Shown here: positions 25,534 through 33,623 of the stretch, one piece after another
Position numbering within the stretch: the first letter of the stretch is position 1
Layout: every line of letters starts with the position of its first letter
Assembly: GCF_001905735.1 (NCBI RefSeq)
Contig: NZ_LISW01000002.1
Span: 449,125-513,124, forward strand
DNA from: Streptomyces sp. CB01249
GTDB lineage: Bacteria > Actinomycetota > Actinomycetes > Streptomycetales > Streptomycetaceae
DNA length: 64,000 nucleotides
Direction of reading: 5' to 3'
The notes under the pieces: generated by a model
The model's database searches: none
The model's input: the letters and a program-made list of their open reading frames with translations, nothing else
Told to the model about the DNA's origin: nothing
Made by a program: the position numbers and the translations under genes

Positions 25534-26940
25534 ATGCCTACGACAAAGCGCCACTGGGCTTCGGTCGCCGCGCTGCTCACCCTGCTTGTTCCCCTGGCGG
25601 GTTGCGGGGCAGGCGGGAACGGCGATTCCGGAGCGGGAAAGGGCGCCGGTGCGTCGGGCGGAAAGTCGCGTGACGAGCAGCCGATGCCAAGGCCCCCGAA
25701 GGCCGGGCTGGGCGACATCATCGTCGAGAACCGGGCGATCACCGGTTCCCGGCCGTCGGGGAACCGCAAGGTCCCCTACCGGCGTACCTACACGGACGGC
25801 GAGCTGTACTCGGCCGTGACGGGGTACAGGTCACTGGCATTCGGGCGCAATGAGCTGGAATCGGCGTACGACGACGTCCTGAACCCCGACGCGTCCTCCC
25901 CCGGCAGTCGGCCGGGCAACGTGGTGACGGCCATTTCGCCGGCCGTCCAGCGCGCCGCCCTGGACGCGCTGGACGGCCGGGAGGGTGCCGCGGTCGCTGT
26001 GGACGTGCGGACCGGGCACATCCGTGCACTGGTCAGCACTCCGTCGTACGACCCCGCCACTTTCAGCGGCAATACGATGGAAGACAGCCGCGGTTGGCAC
26101 GAAGTGATCAACAACAGGCACAAGCCGTTGCTGAACCGGACCAGGAAGGAAGCGACGCCGCCGGGTGAGACCTTTCATCTCGTCGTCGCGGCAGCGGCTC
26201 TGGAGAAGGGGCTCTACTCCTCGGTGGACGAGGCGACGGACACTCCGGCGTCCTACACCCCTCCCGGCAGCAGCAAGGCGGTGACCGGTGACCCCGCCCA
26301 TTGCGGGAACGCCTCCATCCGCACTGCGCTGCACCATGCGTGCGGAAACGTCTTCGCGCGCTTGGCGGTGGACGTGGGGGAGGCGCAACTCGCCGCGACG
26401 GCAGAGTCATTCGGCTTCAACGACGACGAGCTGCTCATTCCGACAAGCCTCAATCCGAGCAACTACCCACGTGGACGGAGCGCGGCGGACCTAGCCGCTG
26501 CGGCCAATGGTTCCGGAGGCGTCACCGCGACGCCCGTCCAGATGGCACGGGTGATGGCAGTCATCGCGAGCGGCGGCAAGCAGGTGCATCCGCAACTGGT
26601 CACGAAGGTGGTCAAGGGCGACGGCAGCGCCGAGCCGCCGAAGGATCTCGCCGAGGACGACGGCCGCCGGGTGGTGGGGCAGCGAACCGCCGAACAGTTG
26701 CAGTCGGCTCTGCGGACTTCGGCCGACGGTGTGACGGGGTGGGTGCGGCAGTGGGACGTGGACAGCGGCGGTAAATCGGTCTCCTGGTCCGTTTCCGTCG
26801 CTCGCTCGGGGGACGAGGGCCCGATGGCCATCGCGGTGTGCATCTCCAATCCCCGGGCGTCGAGTGACCGCACAGGGGATGTCGCATCGACCGAGCGCGT
26901 CGCGGAACGAGTGCGTGAGGCCGCCGCCGCGTTGCGGTGA
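25534..26940 (+). CDS. Penicillin-binding-protein-like lipoprotein, catalytic residues lost
   Basis: 468 residues with a lipoprotein signal (LLTLLVPLAGCG, lipobox Cys about residue 24). The rest follows class B PBPs of the PbpA type closely: KVPYRRTYTDGELYSAVTGY, AVDVRTGHIRALVSTPSYDP, the PPG-TF block and GVTATPVQMARVMAVIASGGK. The catalytic motifs are gone. The SxxK serine and lysine positions are E212 and H215, SxN is C270-G271-N272, and KTG is K414-S415-V416. It therefore should not cross-link peptidoglycan and may be a regulatory or scaffold pseudo-enzyme. The reading frame is open throughout, so it is not a decayed gene. Confidence 0.85.
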   Translation: MPTTKRHWASVAALLTLLVPLAGCGAGGNGDSGAGKGAGASGGKSRDEQPMPRPPKAGLGDIIVENRAITGSRPSGNRKVPYRRTYTDGELYSAVTGYRSLAFGRNELESAYDDVLNPDASSPGSRPGNVVTAISPAVQRAALDALDGREGAAVAVDVRTGHIRALVSTPSYDPATFSGNTMEDSRGWHEVINNRHKPLLNRTRKEATPPGETFHLVVAAAALEKGLYSSVDEATDTPASYTPPGSSKAVTGDPAHCGNASIRTALHHACGNVFARLAVDVGEAQLAATAESFGFNDDELLIPTSLNPSNYPRGRSAADLAAAANGSGGVTATPVQMARVMAVIASGGKQVHPQLVTKVVKGDGSAEPPKDLAEDDGRRVVGQRTAEQLQSALRTSADGVTGWVRQWDVDSGGKSVSWSVSVARSGDEGPMAIAVCISNPRASSDRTGDVASTERVAERVREAAAALR

Positions 26941-26978
26941 CTGGCAGGACCCACCGAACCTCTTAGGTCACCGGCCGC

Positions 26979-27326
26979 TCAGCAGGGCGACCCGCAGTCC
27001 GAGACCGCCTGCGGCCCCGCCAGCACGTCGAGGCCGTAGCCGATGGCGGCGAGTCCCGTGACGGCCGTCGCCAGGCCGAGGGCGGTGCGCCACCGCCCCC
27101 GTACGGCGGTGAAGGCGGCCAGGGCCGTGAGGACGCCGCCGAGCAGCAGCAGCGGCAGGCCCAGCAGGAGCACGTCGGTGTTGCGCTCGCTCTCGAAGGC
27201 GCCGGAGAGGCTGCTCCGGCCGTACGGCAGCCAGACGGCGAGGCCCGCGAGGGCGCCGAGTGTCGCCGTGAGGAGCCCAGCGGTGCCGGTGAGGGCTTCG
27301 CGGCGGGACGTCTGTTCGGTTTCCAT
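26979..27326 (-). CDS. Small membrane protein, unknown function
   Basis: 115 residues with three likely membrane segments: TGLLTATLGALAGLAVWL (about residues 15-34), VLLLGLPLLLLGGVLTALAAF (about 53-74) and ALGLATAVTGLAAIGYGLDVLAG. It ends in SDCGSPC. No family recognised. It converges with the PBP-like gene 38 nt away and stands alone on the minus strand. Codon use fits a real gene. Confidence 0.65.
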   Translation of the reverse strand: METEQTSRREALTGTAGLLTATLGALAGLAVWLPYGRSSLSGAFESERNTDVLLLGLPLLLLGGVLTALAAFTAVRGRWRTALGLATAVTGLAAIGYGLDVLAGPQAVSDCGSPC

Positions 27327-27368
27327 GCACGGAGAGACGCTCGGGCGAGCCCCGGCGGTTTCGCCTGG

Positions 27369-28298
27369 TCAGGCGGATGGCGGGTCGTTGGCGGCGTCAA
27401 GAGTGAGCTCCTCCGCCGCCAGGTCGAGGAAGTGGTATTCCGACACCCTGGTACGGCCGACGGCATCGAGTTTGCGCCTGAAGCGCACCCGGAAATGCAC
27501 GTTGTCCCCCAAGACCAAGCGCATACGGTAGAGCTGTTCCGGTTCGACTCTCACGTCATACGCGGCAGCATTCTGTGGCAGCCCGGACTTCACTTTGACC
27601 ACACCACTGCTGCGCAGCTCGGTGATATGGCCGGAGATCGTGAACTCCTGATCATCGTCCCGTGTGGCCTGGAGCCGTTTGGCGTACTGAACTCCTCGCT
27701 GCGTCAGATCTGCCTGCCGCACGCCTCCGTCGGCGGCGTACCAGGTCAGCCCGAGATTCAGCTGGAGCCGATCCAGCGCTTTGGACAAGGCGTCCACCGA
27801 ATCGAAGAGCTGGGCCCATTCCCGTACGTCGTTCTCCTCCTCCAAGGCGGTGAGGAGCCGGGCGAATGTGCGTACACCCTTGTCCGCAGCTGTGGCCACG
27901 GGGCCCCCGAGGGCTTCCGGATCAGGCACCACCGACACGACCGGGCGGGCATGGACGACCGTGCTGCCTCGCGAAAGCCCGGTGACCTCAAGCTCGACAG
28001 GTGTGCCCGCGGCCTTGGAAACCGCCCTCTCGACGGGGTCCAGGAGCGCGTTTCCCCACTGGAAGCGCAACGCCCCGCGCTCGGCCTCCGGACCGCTGAG
28101 ACGGAGGCGAAGCTCCTCCTGGAGGGTTGCCCCCGGCTGGTACTCCCGCATGGCTTCGAGGCGGCTCATGCGATGGTCCGCTTCGATCTCGGCGGCGTCC
28201 CGGTCTTCTGTGCCCAGCTCGTCCAGCAGCCGCGCGGTGGCGGCCGGGTCCTGGGCGCGGGCCTCACGCATCCGCCGGCGCCAGCTGCTCTCGCTCAC
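27369..28298 (-). CDS. Uncharacterised protein in operon with a DUF6932-like gene
   Basis: 309 residues, no signal peptide or membrane segment. The N-terminal 70 residues are charged and helical (RRRMREARAQDPAATARLLDEL). The middle part (about 105-180) has VELEVTGLSRGSTVVHARPV followed by helix-rich ATAADKGVRTFARLLTALEEE, and the C-terminal ~100 residues look beta-rich (FTISGHITELRSSGVVKVKSG). I do not recognise the family. GTG start and the stop of the upstream gene overlap (GTGA), so the pair is translationally coupled. It could be the partner in a two-component toxin/antitoxin-like module, which is speculation. Confidence 0.75.
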   Translation of the reverse strand: MSESSWRRRMREARAQDPAATARLLDELGTEDRDAAEIEADHRMSRLEAMREYQPGATLQEELRLRLSGPEAERGALRFQWGNALLDPVERAVSKAAGTPVELEVTGLSRGSTVVHARPVVSVVPDPEALGGPVATAADKGVRTFARLLTALEEENDVREWAQLFDSVDALSKALDRLQLNLGLTWYAADGGVRQADLTQRGVQYAKRLQATRDDDQEFTISGHITELRSSGVVKVKSGLPQNAAAYDVRVEPEQLYRMRLVLGDNVHFRVRFRRKLDAVGRTRVSEYHFLDLAAEELTLDAANDPPSA

Positions 28299-28891
28299 AG
28301 TCGCACCTCCAGGTAGCCACGCACGGGCGCTGCACTTGCCTCACTCGGAGCTTGGTCGTCTCCGGCCGGGAGGCGGCACCGTTGCCACCAGTCGTCCCAG
28401 ATTCCGCGATGCAAGAAGTATGTCTGGTCCTCAGGGGAGACGCTTTGCAGTTCAAAAGCCGACGCTACTGGACGGTATCCCACACGGAGGGGCGAGACGC
28501 CGAACTCACGGAGTATGGGTTCGCGGCTCTTGAATGCGTTGGTGAGCCACTTCGAACCAGGGTTTCCTCTGACCGAAGCCTCGGCTGCCACATCGATAAA
28601 GACAGTCGCATCGATGTTCCGGGGGTCCTGCTTCGCGCTGACGAAGCTTCCGCCGAGCCAGACCCGGTGGATCAGGGCCCGGCCTTGCAACATTTCGGGA
28701 TAGCTGTCCTCGAGCGTCAGGAAGCGACCGAGGTACTCCTGGAAGCCGCTCCACAGGATGGGGCGACGCACTGACCGGGCAAACAGGGGATTTCCCACCA
28801 GGAAGTGCTCAGCCTCGTCCATGGTCACCGAGACGCGCCCGGGGGGCAGAAACCCGTCCGCAGCGAAGTCCAGCAGCACAGGCTCCCCCAT
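28295..28891 (-). CDS. DUF6932-like nucleotidyltransferase-fold protein
   Basis: 198 residues from the ATG at 28891 (an in-frame ATG at 28939 is the alternative). The N-terminal LPPGRVSVTMDEAEHFLV and the central HRVWLGGSFVSAKQDPRNIDATVF match the pattern of DUF6932 proteins, a degenerate nucleotidyltransferase fold in which G-S and D-x-D positions are recognisable (GGSF; N-I-D-A). The usual second catalytic Asp is not clear, so activity is doubtful. It is the first gene of the two-gene operon ending at 27369. The family name comes from pattern memory and should be tested. Confidence 0.65.
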   Translation of the reverse strand: MGEPVLLDFAADGFLPPGRVSVTMDEAEHFLVGNPLFARSVRRPILWSGFQEYLGRFLTLEDSYPEMLQGRALIHRVWLGGSFVSAKQDPRNIDATVFIDVAAEASVRGNPGSKWLTNAFKSREPILREFGVSPLRVGYRPVASAFELQSVSPEDQTYFLHRGIWDDWWQRCRLPAGDDQAPSEASAAPVRGYLEVRL

Positions 28892-29000
28892 CACGCTTTC
28901 AGCCCGACATCCGGAGCGTTCAAGGTATCGGCTCCGCATCCGGTCGGAGACAGGAATCGACGGACAAGTCGTGTCTCTGGGCGAAATGATCCGGCCGCTG

Positions 29001-29888
29001 TCAGCACGCCCTGGCCTGCTGACAGCTGGCGGCGAGGACGGCTGTTTCGCCAGTGCGGCAGTCCCGGCAGTGGCCCGGTTCCGGGGATCGGAAGACGCGG
29101 TCGCAGCGGTCGCAGTCCTGGAGGGGGACGGCGCCGGGGGCCGGTTGCGAGGCGGGGAGGGGTGGTGGCAGGAGGGCGGTGAGGCGGTTGCGTACGAAGC
29201 CTGCCGGGTGCCGGACGATCGGTGGGAGGTCGCTCGTCAGGGCGTGCCGGAGTGTCGCGGGGGGTACGTCGCGGGCGAGCCAGGTCGCGACTGCGGGGGC
29301 CAGTTCGCTGATCGCCTGTGCGGACAGGGTGAGTTGGGGTGCGTGGCGGCGGAGGCCGGTGAGGAGTGTGGTCGCCGTCGGGTGCGCTTCGGCGGGGGCC
29401 GGGGGCGCCGCCGGGGCCGGTTCCTGCTGCTCAGGGGTCGCGTGCGGCTGGTTGTACGACGTCGTACGGGTGACCACCCGGCCGTCCGCCAGGCGTACGC
29501 GGCTGCGGTGCAGGTATCCAGCCGCCTCCAACTCCCGTAGCCCGGATGCGATTCGGGCCTCGCTCTCCGGGAATCGGGCCGCGAGGAGCTTGATGCCGAC
29601 CCGGGCCCCGGCGGGCAGGGACTGGATGTGCGCGGCGAGCCCGATCGCGGTGAGGGAGAGCTGCGCGTGCTGGGCGAGGTGGTTGCCGATCACCGTGAAG
29701 CCGGTGGTGTGGCGGACGTTGACGTGCTGGACGCCTGCGGCGGGTGAGCCGGAAGGGGCGCGAGGGGGCGCGATAACCTGCGAGGTAGCCATCAGGAAGT
29801 CTGCTTCTTCCGTGTTGGTCAGGCCCTCGGTGGAGATTGGCGTCTCGCCGGGGGCCGTCACGTTCTGTGGTGTTGTCGCGGCGAGCAT
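29001..29888 (-). CDS. Winged-helix DNA-binding protein with C-terminal zinc ribbon
   Basis: 295 residues. A helix-turn-helix segment (about 60-145) includes QLSLTAIGLAAHIQSLPAG, FPESEARIASGLRELEAAGYL and a wing RVRLADGRVVTRT, as in MarR/replication-initiator-like winged helices common in Streptomyces. A Pro/Ala-rich linker leads to a helical region and then CDRCDRVFRSPEPGHCRDC, a four-cysteine zinc-ribbon. The function is probably transcriptional control. An internal ATG at residue 33 (MATSQVIAPP) is an alternative start. It is monocistronic on the minus strand. Confidence 0.75.
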   Translation of the reverse strand: MLAATTPQNVTAPGETPISTEGLTNTEEADFLMATSQVIAPPRAPSGSPAAGVQHVNVRHTTGFTVIGNHLAQHAQLSLTAIGLAAHIQSLPAGARVGIKLLAARFPESEARIASGLRELEAAGYLHRSRVRLADGRVVTRTTSYNQPHATPEQQEPAPAAPPAPAEAHPTATTLLTGLRRHAPQLTLSAQAISELAPAVATWLARDVPPATLRHALTSDLPPIVRHPAGFVRNRLTALLPPPLPASQPAPGAVPLQDCDRCDRVFRSPEPGHCRDCRTGETAVLAASCQQARAC

Positions 29889-30070
29889 ATGCCAGCGAAC
29901 CCGGCCCGAATCCAGCCCAGTTGCCCGAGTTCACTCGCGCGAGTGATGCAGGTCAAGACGGGGTGGGGTGGGGTTTGGTCCGGTTCTTTCCCAGGTTCTT
30001 TAAAGGCCTTTTTGCGACGCGAAGGACCGCGACCCGGTGGCCCGGGACGCGGTCGGGAGCGTCACGGTAG

Positions 30071-30496
30071 TCACGGTACGAGGTCGAGCTCGGCCCAGAC
30101 CGTCTTGCGCGGCACCGGTCCCTCCTCGACGCCCCAGCGGTCCGCCAGCGCCGCCACGATGAGCAGGCCACGCCCGCTCTCGGCGTACGGGTCGGGGCGG
30201 TCGGGGACGGGCAGGCGGTCACTCCGCGTGTCCGTCAGCTCGATCCGCAGCCGCGCCGTGTCACTCACGGTGAGGCTGAGCCGGAAGTCCCGGCCCTGCA
30301 CCCGCCCATGCGTGGCCGCGTTCGCGGCGAGCTCGGCCACGATGTGCGCGGCCGCCTCTGTGGGGAGCCCCCAGTCGCCCAAATGCGCCGTGGTGAGCAG
30401 CCGGGCGAGCCGTGCGCCCCGGCGCGTGGGGGAGAGCAGAACGGCGAACTGCCGGGCGGGAGCGGAAGTTTCGGTTCGGGTGATTTCTCGGTTCAC
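30071..30496 (-). CDS. ATP-binding protein, anti-sigma/RsbW-like
   Basis: A 141-residue GHKL ATPase of the HATPase_c_2 type common in Streptomyces. The N box is AELAANAATHG, followed by IELTDTRSDRLP and the G box SGRGLLIVAALADRWG. These small proteins act as serine kinases or switch partners of anti-sigma antagonists. It is divergent from the XRE/DUF5753 gene across 160 nt and forms the frequent Streptomyces trio with that gene and DUF397. Confidence 0.88.
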   Translation of the reverse strand: MNREITRTETSAPARQFAVLLSPTRRGARLARLLTTAHLGDWGLPTEAAAHIVAELAANAATHGRVQGRDFRLSLTVSDTARLRIELTDTRSDRLPVPDRPDPYAESGRGLLIVAALADRWGVEEGPVPRKTVWAELDLVP

Positions 30497-30656
30497 GTCA
30501 CTCAGGGTGGCCGCGGGCGCCTACCGTGAACAGTGACTCGGTGCTTACGTACGGTCATTGTCCCGAGCTTGTCCAGCGTTGTCCCCGCTGTACGGGGTGA
30601 CGCCCGGGGGACGTACACGGTTGAGGAACGACGGCACGCGTGGAAGCGGGGCACGG

Positions 30657-31538
30657 ATGAGTGTGGACGAGATCGGTGCGGACTGGCAGCCGGACGCCGG
30701 AGCGGACGAACCCGGCTGGGACGTCGACCCCGACGACGAGTCGGGCGTCGCGGTGGTCGCCGCCGTGGGCCGCCAGATCAGGGCCTGGCGCGAGGCGGCG
30801 GGGCTTACGGCGGCGGAGTTCGGTACGCGGCTGGGGTACGGGGAGAACCTGATCTACAAGGTGGAGGGGGGTAGGCGGATCCCTCGGCCTGAGCTGTTGG
30901 ACATGGCGGACGAGGTGTGCGGGGCGGGCGGGAAGATCGCCGCGATGAAGAAGGACCTCGCGGAGGTCCGGTACCCGAAGAAGGTGCGGGACCTGGCGAA
31001 GCTGGAGGCGAGGGCGGTTGAGGTCGCGGTGTACAGCAACCACAGCATCCACGGTCTTTTGCAGACGCCCGAGTACGCGCGGGCGTTGTTCGAGATGCGT
31101 CGACCCGCGTACTCGGAAGACGAAGTGGAGCGGGTGCTGGCTGCCCGCATGTCCCGGCAGAGCATTTTCGACCGGTCCCCTGCGCCTGCCCTCAGTTTCG
31201 TCCTGGAGGAGGTGACCCTTCGCCGCCCGGTGGGAGGCACAATGGTGTTGCGACGCCAGCTTCAACGCTTGCTGGAGGTAGGTCGGTTGCGAAACGTGGA
31301 CATCCAGGTGATGCCGACCTGTCGCGAGGAGCACGCGGGTATGGACGGGGTAATCGAGATCTTAAAGTTCGCGGACGGCACGGCGGTTGGGCGCTCAGAC
31401 GGAGCCTTCGCCGGTCGGCCGGTCGCTGAACCGAGACACATCAGAATCCTCGACCTGCGCTGCGGCGTGATCAAGGCCCAAGCGCTCACGCCACGGGAGT
31501 CGCTGGCCTACATCGAGCGAGTGCTGGGAGAAACATGA
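30657..31538 (+). CDS. XRE-family regulator with DUF5753 (WhiJ-like), contains TTA codon
   Basis: 293 residues. The helix-turn-helix covers about residues 37-75 (VGRQIRAWREAAGLTAAEFG...YGENLIYKVEGG). The DUF5753 domain follows (about 115-285), with YSNHSIHGLLQTPEYARALF, VEEVTL-like LEEVTLRRPVGG and VDIQVMPTCREEHAGMDG. Codon 236 (31362-31364) is TTA, read only by the bldA tRNA in Streptomyces, so full translation may be tied to development. The stop overlaps the DUF397 start (ATGA). ATG 30657 follows GAAGCGGGG; upstream in-frame starts lack sites. Confidence 0.9.
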   Translation: MSVDEIGADWQPDAGADEPGWDVDPDDESGVAVVAAVGRQIRAWREAAGLTAAEFGTRLGYGENLIYKVEGGRRIPRPELLDMADEVCGAGGKIAAMKKDLAEVRYPKKVRDLAKLEARAVEVAVYSNHSIHGLLQTPEYARALFEMRRPAYSEDEVERVLAARMSRQSIFDRSPAPALSFVLEEVTLRRPVGGTMVLRRQLQRLLEVGRLRNVDIQVMPTCREEHAGMDGVIEILKFADGTAVGRSDGAFAGRPVAEPRHIRILDLRCGVIKAQALTPRESLAYIERVLGET

Positions 31539-31741
31539 TTCGCGAAACCTCTGGCGGAGCTGCTCAGCTGGAGTGGTTCAAGAGCAGCTACAGCAGCGGC
31601 AGCGAGGGGGAGTCGTGCGTCGAGGTCGCTGCGGCGCCCGGCGCGGTGCACGTCCGCGACTCCAAGGACCTCTCCGTGCCGGAGCTCGCCTTCGGCGAAA
31701 CCGCGTGGGCGGGGTTCGTTTCGTACGCCGCTGACTCCTAG
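31535..31741 (+). CDS. DUF397 protein
   Basis: 68 residues with the family core WFKSSYSSGSEGESCVEVA and VHVRDSKD, ending WAGFVSYAADS. It is translationally coupled to the DUF5753 regulator. In Streptomyces such DUF397 proteins work with their WhiJ-like partner in developmental control or as toxin-antitoxin-like pairs. Confidence 0.92.
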   Translation: MIRETSGGAAQLEWFKSSYSSGSEGESCVEVAAAPGAVHVRDSKDLSVPELAFGETAWAGFVSYAADS

Positions 31742-31748
31742 GGAGTCG

Positions 31749-32399
31749 TCACGCGGCGGAGCTGCCCACGTGGTGCGCCGCGAGCGCGGTGACCTGGGCG
31801 GCCAGGTCCGACAAGGACGGCTCGCGCAGGGCGGCGGCGTGGGCGAGCCGTGCCACATCGTGGCCCCACGCGCCGCTGGCCCGGTCGTTCTCGCCGATCC
31901 GGGCGAACCCCCGGTCCAGCAGGCCACGGGCCTCGTCGTCCCGATTCCGGGCCACCGCCTTGACCGCGCCGATGGCGTTGGCCAGGGCACTGGCAGGCCG
32001 TGACCACTCGTCGTCACGGGCGCGTGCCGCCGGGTTCTCCGCGTCGTAATGCGGGTCGTCCGCGACCGACGCGGTGCGGACATCCAGGTCGAGGCGCCAG
32101 AACAGCGGCACGCCCGCGAAGCGGACGAACAGGAGGCGTCGGCGGTCGGAGCGGTAGAAGTCCGGGTCGAGACGGACGCTGTCGACCGGCCGGACCCCTC
32201 CCAGAACCGCCACCGCGCGATCCAGGCAGTCCGGGAACCGCGTGTCCGGCACCACCCACGCGATGTCGATGTCGCTGAAGGCGTCGGCCGTTCCCGACCC
32301 CAGTGAGCCGGTCAGCTCCACACGTGATCCGGGGCAACACCTCTTCAGCGCGAGGCACACCTCATGGGCCAGAGCGGCACGATCGGTCTCACTCGCCAT
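31749..32399 (-). CDS. Nucleotidyltransferase-domain protein
   Basis: A 216-residue protein with the polymerase-beta-like nucleotidyltransferase signature: ELTGSLGSGTADAFSDIDIAWVV (G-S then D-x-D near residue 42-44) and a third acidic strand FWRLDLDVRT. A helical C-terminal region follows. Related single-domain enzymes modify aminoglycosides or act in TA systems; the substrate cannot be read. Its start overlaps the end of the M20 gene by 11 nt, so it is the last gene of that leftward operon. Confidence 0.8.
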   Translation of the reverse strand: MASETDRAALAHEVCLALKRCCPGSRVELTGSLGSGTADAFSDIDIAWVVPDTRFPDCLDRAVAVLGGVRPVDSVRLDPDFYRSDRRRLLFVRFAGVPLFWRLDLDVRTASVADDPHYDAENPAARARDDEWSRPASALANAIGAVKAVARNRDDEARGLLDRGFARIGENDRASGAWGHDVARLAHAAALREPSLSDLAAQVTALAAHHVGSSAA

Positions 32400-33573
32400 G
32401 ACGCACCCTTCGTCCAGTCGTCAGGCGATGGGTCAGGAGACCGGTCATGGCGCGTACGCCGTGGCCGATCGCGCGTTCGTCCGCTGCGAACTCGGGGGAG
32501 TGCGGGGCGCCGTCCATCCCCGCCTCGGCGTTCGCGACGCCGAGGTAGAGCAGCGCGCCCGGGGCCTCGTGGGTGAACAGGGCGAAGTCCTCGCAGTTGT
32601 ACGGCCAGGAAGCGCGGGCCCACCGGACGGAATCCGGGCCCATCGCCGTACTCAGGTAGTCCCCGGCCGCCGTGCTGAGCTCCGGGGAGTTCACGAGGGC
32701 GGGGAACGGGGCGTTCTGGGACTCGACGTGTCCGCCCGCCGCCGCCGCGAGGCGTTCGACCTGTGCGCGTACGTCCGGCAGGTGTTCCTGCGGCCAGACG
32801 CGCAGGAGGACGCCGACGGCGGGGCCCGGCTCCGGCCACGCGGCGACGGACGCGGATTCCTGGCGGGCCGCCGCCGCTGCGGGGTCCAGGAGGGCGTGGA
32901 AGCCCGCGTGGTACTCGGTGACGTTCTGCGGGAAGTGGACGGTGCCGAGCGCCTCGACCCCGGCCGCGAGGGCCGCCGCGTCCTGGCCGTCCGGGAGCAG
33001 GATGCGGAGCTGGTCGAGCCCGGGCAGCCCGTGGCCCGGGGACACCGCGATCGTGCCGGTGGGAAACGGGCTGGTGTGCAGGGCGTAGAACTCACGAGGC
33101 GCGAGCCGCTGCACGAGGCCCGTGTCGAGCATCGCGCGGGCGCCCTGCAAGGGCTCCTCGGCGGGCTGGAACACGAAGACCAGCCGACCGCGTACCCGCT
33201 CCGAGGACGCGGCCAGCGTCCGCGCGACGCCGATACCGATCGCGGTGTGCAGGTCGTGCCCGCAGAGGTGCGCGACACCGGGCACGGTCGAGGCGAAGCC
33301 CTCGTCGTACACCCGTCCCGTACGCGGGAACGGCAGCACGTTACGCGTCGCGTCCACGGCGTCCATGTCCGCCCGGTACGCGATCGTCGGCCCCTCGGCC
33401 GAACCGTCGAGCACGGCGACGACCCCGTGCCCCCCGACACCGGTCGTCACCTCCAGCCCCGCCGCCCGCAACTGCTCCGCGACCAGCCCGGCCGTCTCCC
33501 GCTCCTCGCCCGCGAGTTCGGGGCGACGATGGATCTCCCGGCGGACCGCTGTCAGTTCCTCGTCGAGTGCCAT
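32389..33573 (-). CDS. M20-family amidohydrolase/peptidase
   Basis: A 394-residue metal-dependent hydrolase. It has the metal-site segments IAYRADMDAVDA, HLCGHDLHTAIGIG and FQPAEEPLQGARAML, plus a dimerisation domain and a C-terminal NCEDFALFTHEAPGALLYLGV. The start ATG 33573 gives MALDEELTAVRREIHRRPELAGEE, the family N-terminus. Probable role: deacylation of an N-acyl amino acid or similar amide. It lies 50 nt downstream of an ornithine-cyclodeaminase-like gene on the same strand, suggesting a shared amino-acid catabolic path. Confidence 0.88.
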   Translation of the reverse strand: MALDEELTAVRREIHRRPELAGEERETAGLVAEQLRAAGLEVTTGVGGHGVVAVLDGSAEGPTIAYRADMDAVDATRNVLPFPRTGRVYDEGFASTVPGVAHLCGHDLHTAIGIGVARTLAASSERVRGRLVFVFQPAEEPLQGARAMLDTGLVQRLAPREFYALHTSPFPTGTIAVSPGHGLPGLDQLRILLPDGQDAAALAAGVEALGTVHFPQNVTEYHAGFHALLDPAAAAARQESASVAAWPEPGPAVGVLLRVWPQEHLPDVRAQVERLAAAAGGHVESQNAPFPALVNSPELSTAAGDYLSTAMGPDSVRWARASWPYNCEDFALFTHEAPGALLYLGVANAEAGMDGAPHSPEFAADERAIGHGVRAMTGLLTHRLTTGRRVRHGE

Positions 33574-33623
33574 GAGGGCAAGGTCGCGAGTCGATCTCCG
33601 GCGCGCAACCGAATTGATGCGCG

